NCBI GenBank assembly: GCA_016936255.1 | Contig: JAFGYE010000107.1 | Coordinates: 106,745-170,744 of the forward strand | Length of the DNA stretch: 64,000 nt | Source: Marinifilaceae bacterium | GTDB lineage: Bacteria > Bacteroidota > Bacteroidia > Bacteroidales > Marinifilaceae | Direction: 5' to 3' | In this document: one piece after another, positions 61,520 to 64,000 of the stretch | How the letters are laid out: each line of letters opens with the position of its first letter | How positions within the stretch are numbered: the stretch's first letter is position 1 | Notes under the pieces: model-generated | What the model was told of the DNA's origin: nothing | Databases searched by the model: none | Seen by the model: the letters and a program-made list of their open reading frames with translations, nothing else | Position numbers and translations under genes: made by a program

Positions 61520-62971
61520 GTGCATATTGCAACAGAGCTAGGAGGCATAAAATTATATGGAAATACCAATATTGCACTTCGAGAATTAATTCAAAATAGT
61601 ATTGATGCTATAAATTTGTATCGCATTCATACAGGTCAAGAAAATTATGGTGTTGGTGAAATACAAGTATCAATAGAAAAAGATATTTATTTTCTTATAG
61701 TAACTGATAATGGAATTGGAATGAGCCAAACTTTGCTAACTAATGAACTGCTTGATTTTGGCGGTTCTTATTGGAAAAGCAATAAGTTTAAATTGGATTT
61801 TGAAGGAGCTCAAAATAAAGGTTTTGAATCTATTGGCAAATTTGGCATTGGCTTTTTCTCTATGTTTATGCTTGGTCAAATTATAAATGTGACTTCATGG
61901 AAATTTGGAGAATCAATTGAGAATATGAAAACTCTTGACTTTTATGACGGCACAAATTCAAACCCAATACTACGCAATCCTTCCTCCTGTGAAAAATACA
62001 GAATTATTGACAGAGGAACTTCTGTGAAGATTAAATTAGACATAGACCCATATTCAAAACAGGGATTTATAGGTAATTCTAATTTTTCAGACAACAAACT
62101 TTACACTTTAATTAAGTACTTTATTCCATCTGCTAATGTTAAAATTACAACAAAAGAATCTGATGGAACAATTAATACGGTTCCTTCAAAGCACTTGATG
62201 AATTTGGATATTAAAAAATTGTTTGATTTTGTTTATTTCCCAAGAGAAAATCAATTTCAAGATGGATTAATAGAAGTATTCAAAAGCATCAATATTCAAC
62301 TAATTGAAATTAATGAAAATGGGGAATTAATTGGAAAACTAGTATTGCTACCAACTATAAACAATCACTCAATTTCTTCTGCCATAACAATCTCAAATGG
62401 TATCAGAGTTAAAGAACTTGGTGCATTTGCGGGGTATATTAATACCAATGATATCATTTCAGTTAAAAGAGATTCATTTTCAAAGATTGTATCCTATGAA
62501 AATATTAAAGAATGGGCTATTAAACAAAAGAAGATGATTGAAGAATTGAATTTGCTACAATTATACAAATTTAAGTATTATGGTCTTTTAATGACTTTTG
62601 GGATGCATGATGATTCATTACCCATTTTGCTTACAAAGGCAGATAATAAATATTACTTGGTTACTATCAAAGATTTTAGAAATAATCTCGAAAACAGTTC
62701 TGAATTTAAAATTTATCGCGAAGGTCATACTGTAGTAGGAAGATCACCTAGTTGTTATGGATACATAGAATTGAATTATGATTTTAGTGTTAATGAAATA
62801 GTAAAAGACACCGATTTAGATAAAATAACTCAACATAAGGATTTAATTAAAAATATTATAACTGAAAAATGGGGAGGATTTGAACAGATAGAGGATAATT
62901 TGCTAAAAACGGGATATAATCTTGATATGCCATATATGTTCATAGAAACTTTTAAGAAGCCCAGCCCCTAA
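61520..62971 (+). CDS. HSP90-like GHKL ATPase, probably 5'-truncated
   Basis: 483 residues from a GTG at 61520. The GHKL fold is clear: N box ALRELIQNSIDAINL (Glu 22, Asn 26), G1 box VTDNGIGM (residues 61-68), and G2 box GKFGIGFFSMF (106-116), as in HtpG/HSP90. The frame is open back to a TAA at 61448 and reads IRTEGWTSIDTNIKVTNPV before the GTG; that looks like conserved sequence, but no ATG is present. Homologues that I recall have an HD-type N-terminal domain ahead of this ATPase, so this copy may be the surviving C-terminal part of a conflict-system protein. This rests on memory of domain architecture, not a search. The C-terminal ~180 residues match no family I know. Confidence 0.75.
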   Translation: MHIATELGGIKLYGNTNIALRELIQNSIDAINLYRIHTGQENYGVGEIQVSIEKDIYFLIVTDNGIGMSQTLLTNELLDFGGSYWKSNKFKLDFEGAQNKGFESIGKFGIGFFSMFMLGQIINVTSWKFGESIENMKTLDFYDGTNSNPILRNPSSCEKYRIIDRGTSVKIKLDIDPYSKQGFIGNSNFSDNKLYTLIKYFIPSANVKITTKESDGTINTVPSKHLMNLDIKKLFDFVYFPRENQFQDGLIEVFKSINIQLIEINENGELIGKLVLLPTINNHSISSAITISNGIRVKELGAFAGYINTNDIISVKRDSFSKIVSYENIKEWAIKQKKMIEELNLLQLYKFKYYGLLMTFGMHDDSLPILLTKADNKYYLVTIKDFRNNLENSSEFKIYREGHTVVGRSPSCYGYIELNYDFSVNEIVKDTDLDKITQHKDLIKNIITEKWGGFEQIEDNLLKTGYNLDMPYMFIETFKKPSP

Positions 62972-63204
62972 AAACAATGTGTCATACGTAATGGCGGGGA
63001 AAGTAGTAAATATCTTGGTTCGTGGCTCGCATCAACATTGTCACGGTTTGATTGATAAAAGCTTCGAAATCCGTCACTACGAATACACTCACCGTTAAAA
63101 TCTTCAAGGGGACAAATAAGGGTATATTCATCTGAAGGTATCCTCACAAAGCACAGATTAGGAGATGTTTATGAGTTTAAAATTGGGTTCTGTTGGGGCT
63201 AACT

Positions 63205-63239
63205 AAAACACTGATAATTAAATGATTGTCAGTGTTTTT
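63205..63239 (+). terminator. Terminator after a decayed reading frame
   Basis: AAAACACTGA and TCAGTGTTTT arms, with part of the interior AAT/ATT also pairing, are followed by TTTT. It lies 3 bases after a TAA that closes a 46-codon frame. Confidence 0.7.
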
Positions 63240-63471
63240 ATGTTAATACTGTTTCAGTTCCATTCTGAACAGGCAAACTCTTCAAAAAAACAATACTTCT
63301 TTAGAGAACAATTTTAGGCATGTTATAACTAGTTAACGGCTTAAATATGTCAAATCTCTACAATTTATAGATTCATTCTGAAAGTCTTTTAGGATTGCAT
63401 AAAACCCGCTTAATTTCCATTTCGTTATCTAGTCATCAATTTATTTTCCATTCGTCTTTTTCCCAGTATTG

Positions 63472-63752
63472 TTTTATTTTCTCTATAAAATGGGAATCTC
63501 GACCAAATTTATTTTGCTATCGAAAAGATCGTTTAAGTAGGATAAACGATCGGGATAGAAGCGGGATAAGTGATTGTAGGAACTAGATAAATACCCCTTA
63601 AACTCCCTTTATAATGGCTCTATTTGTAGGCTTTATTCTTTGTTAGTGCTTATTTTCCTAGCGAAATGAAAATTTCTACCAAATTGATTTATTTTGCTAT
63701 CAGAAAGATCGTTTAAGTAGGATAAACGAGCGAGATAGGATCGGGATAACGA
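63472..63752. repeat. Two imperfect direct repeats exactly 180 bp apart, each with an internal dyad
   Basis: Copy A (about 63472-63572) and copy B (about 63647-63752) share ATTTTGCTAT at 63511 and 63691, then GATCGTTTAAGTAGGATAAA at 63527 and 63707, and end in a GGGATAA string. In copy A GATCGTTTA and TAAACGATC are perfect 9-base arms around AGTAGGA; in copy B the second arm reads TAAACGAGC. They are not part of any gene seen here. Confidence 0.75.
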
Positions 63753-64000
63753 CATATTTAAGCTATGATTTGTTTGTATTGAAAAAATGATGAATTCTTA
63801 CAGTTTAACGTTGGATTTCATTTCTCAAATCAGATGAGTCAAAAATATTTATATTTTTTTTGATTAGAAAACTAATTGGTTAATAAATAGTTAAGGAGTA
63901 AGACATATTAAAATGTTTTGACCCCTGATATCCTAGAGTTTTATTCTATTTTTTTAATTTTCATTTTATAGAGCGATTCAGGCTCTGTCAAAATATAATA

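Larger units (their letters stand above)
62972..64000. other. About 1 kb of non-coding, AT-rich DNA with decayed remnants and repeats
   Basis: No gene is supported to the end of the window. A short open stretch ending HRLGDVYEFKIGFCWG then TAA (63153-63202) stops 3 bases before a good terminator, so it may be the 3' end of a lost gene. Two dyad-bearing repeats at 63472-63572 and 63647-63752 are listed separately. The last 200 bases contain no recognisable element apart from a GGCTCTGTCAAAA string near 63980 that resembles some insertion-sequence ends; this is too weak to call. Confidence 0.5.

Noticed and set aside
62991..63098. 35-codon frame starting MAGKVVNILV
   Set aside because: Too short, no similarity recognised, no start signal; more likely part of decayed sequence.
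63395..63586. 63-residue frame at the right end
   Set aside because: It covers one copy of the 180-bp-spaced repeat, and the composition is not protein-like.
63950..64000. Insertion-sequence terminal repeat GGCTCTGTCAAAA at the right edge
   Set aside because: Only one end is visible, no transposase is in the window, and the match is to a general pattern.

Overview
The window is a chromosomal segment of a Bacteroidota bacterium, most likely a marine anaerobic or facultative member of the Marinilabiliales/Marinifilaceae group. The lineage call is inferred from gene content. PorU, GldJ, an SprB-like giant adhesin with its SprF partner and a type B C-terminal sorting domain point to a type IX secretion and gliding-type surface system. 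Other Bacteroidota marks are TPP-riboswitch control of a TonB/PnuT/TPK thiamine-salvage operon, promoters of the TTTG-N19-TAnnTTTG type, and weak Shine-Dalgarno sequences. An [FeFe] hydrogenase-like protein and a Rex redox repressor suggest fermentative or micro-oxic life.

Layout. 1-6.1 kb: porU (cut by the window edge) divergent from gldJ, then murF and an SMR/Gdx exporter. 6.1-12.7 kb: a leftward housekeeping block, with a probable mtaB-suhB-lpxL-GT2 operon, Ppx/GppA and PhoH. 13-15.5 kb: folC, tRNA-Val(UAC), rex behind an 11-bp-arm dyad, and a small conserved protein. 15.6-25.8 kb: an NtrY/NtrC-like two-component pair divergent from a MacAB-type ABC efflux cluster (adaptor, FtsX permease, ATPase, second FtsX permease, small protein). 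25.8-38.5 kb: a four-copy 22-bp repeat array, a secreted protein with three internal repeats, and a 3167-residue adhesin followed by its PorP/SprF partner. 38.6-45.3 kb: a beta-helix lipoprotein, a secreted EEP-family hydrolase, the hydrogenase-like protein, a CCA-adding enzyme and two thioredoxins. 45.3-49.3 kb: the thiamine operon. 49.4-57.6 kb: an outer-membrane porin, a periplasmic-sensor histidine kinase, PBP4 (DacB), XseB/XseA, a YwqK-type repeat protein and an orphan 228-residue protein.

57.7-64 kb is accessory DNA with defence character. It holds a convergent pair of a candidate PD-(D/E)xK-type nuclease and a C5-cytosine methyltransferase whose stop codons share one CTAG. Next comes an AlbA_2/Schlafen-type ATP-binding regulator with five copies of a 10-bp repeat inside its reading frame, a candidate phase-variation switch. 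The decayed N-terminus of a second AlbA_2-type gene follows, then an apparently 5'-truncated HSP90-like GHKL ATPase, and about 1 kb of non-coding DNA with two dyad-containing repeats exactly 180 bp apart.

The strongest leads for something undescribed are the slippage-prone AlbA_2 gene with its neighbouring relics, the unrecognised nuclease paired with the methyltransferase, and the 22-bp dyad array at 26.0 kb. All functions come from reading motifs by eye; no database search was run.
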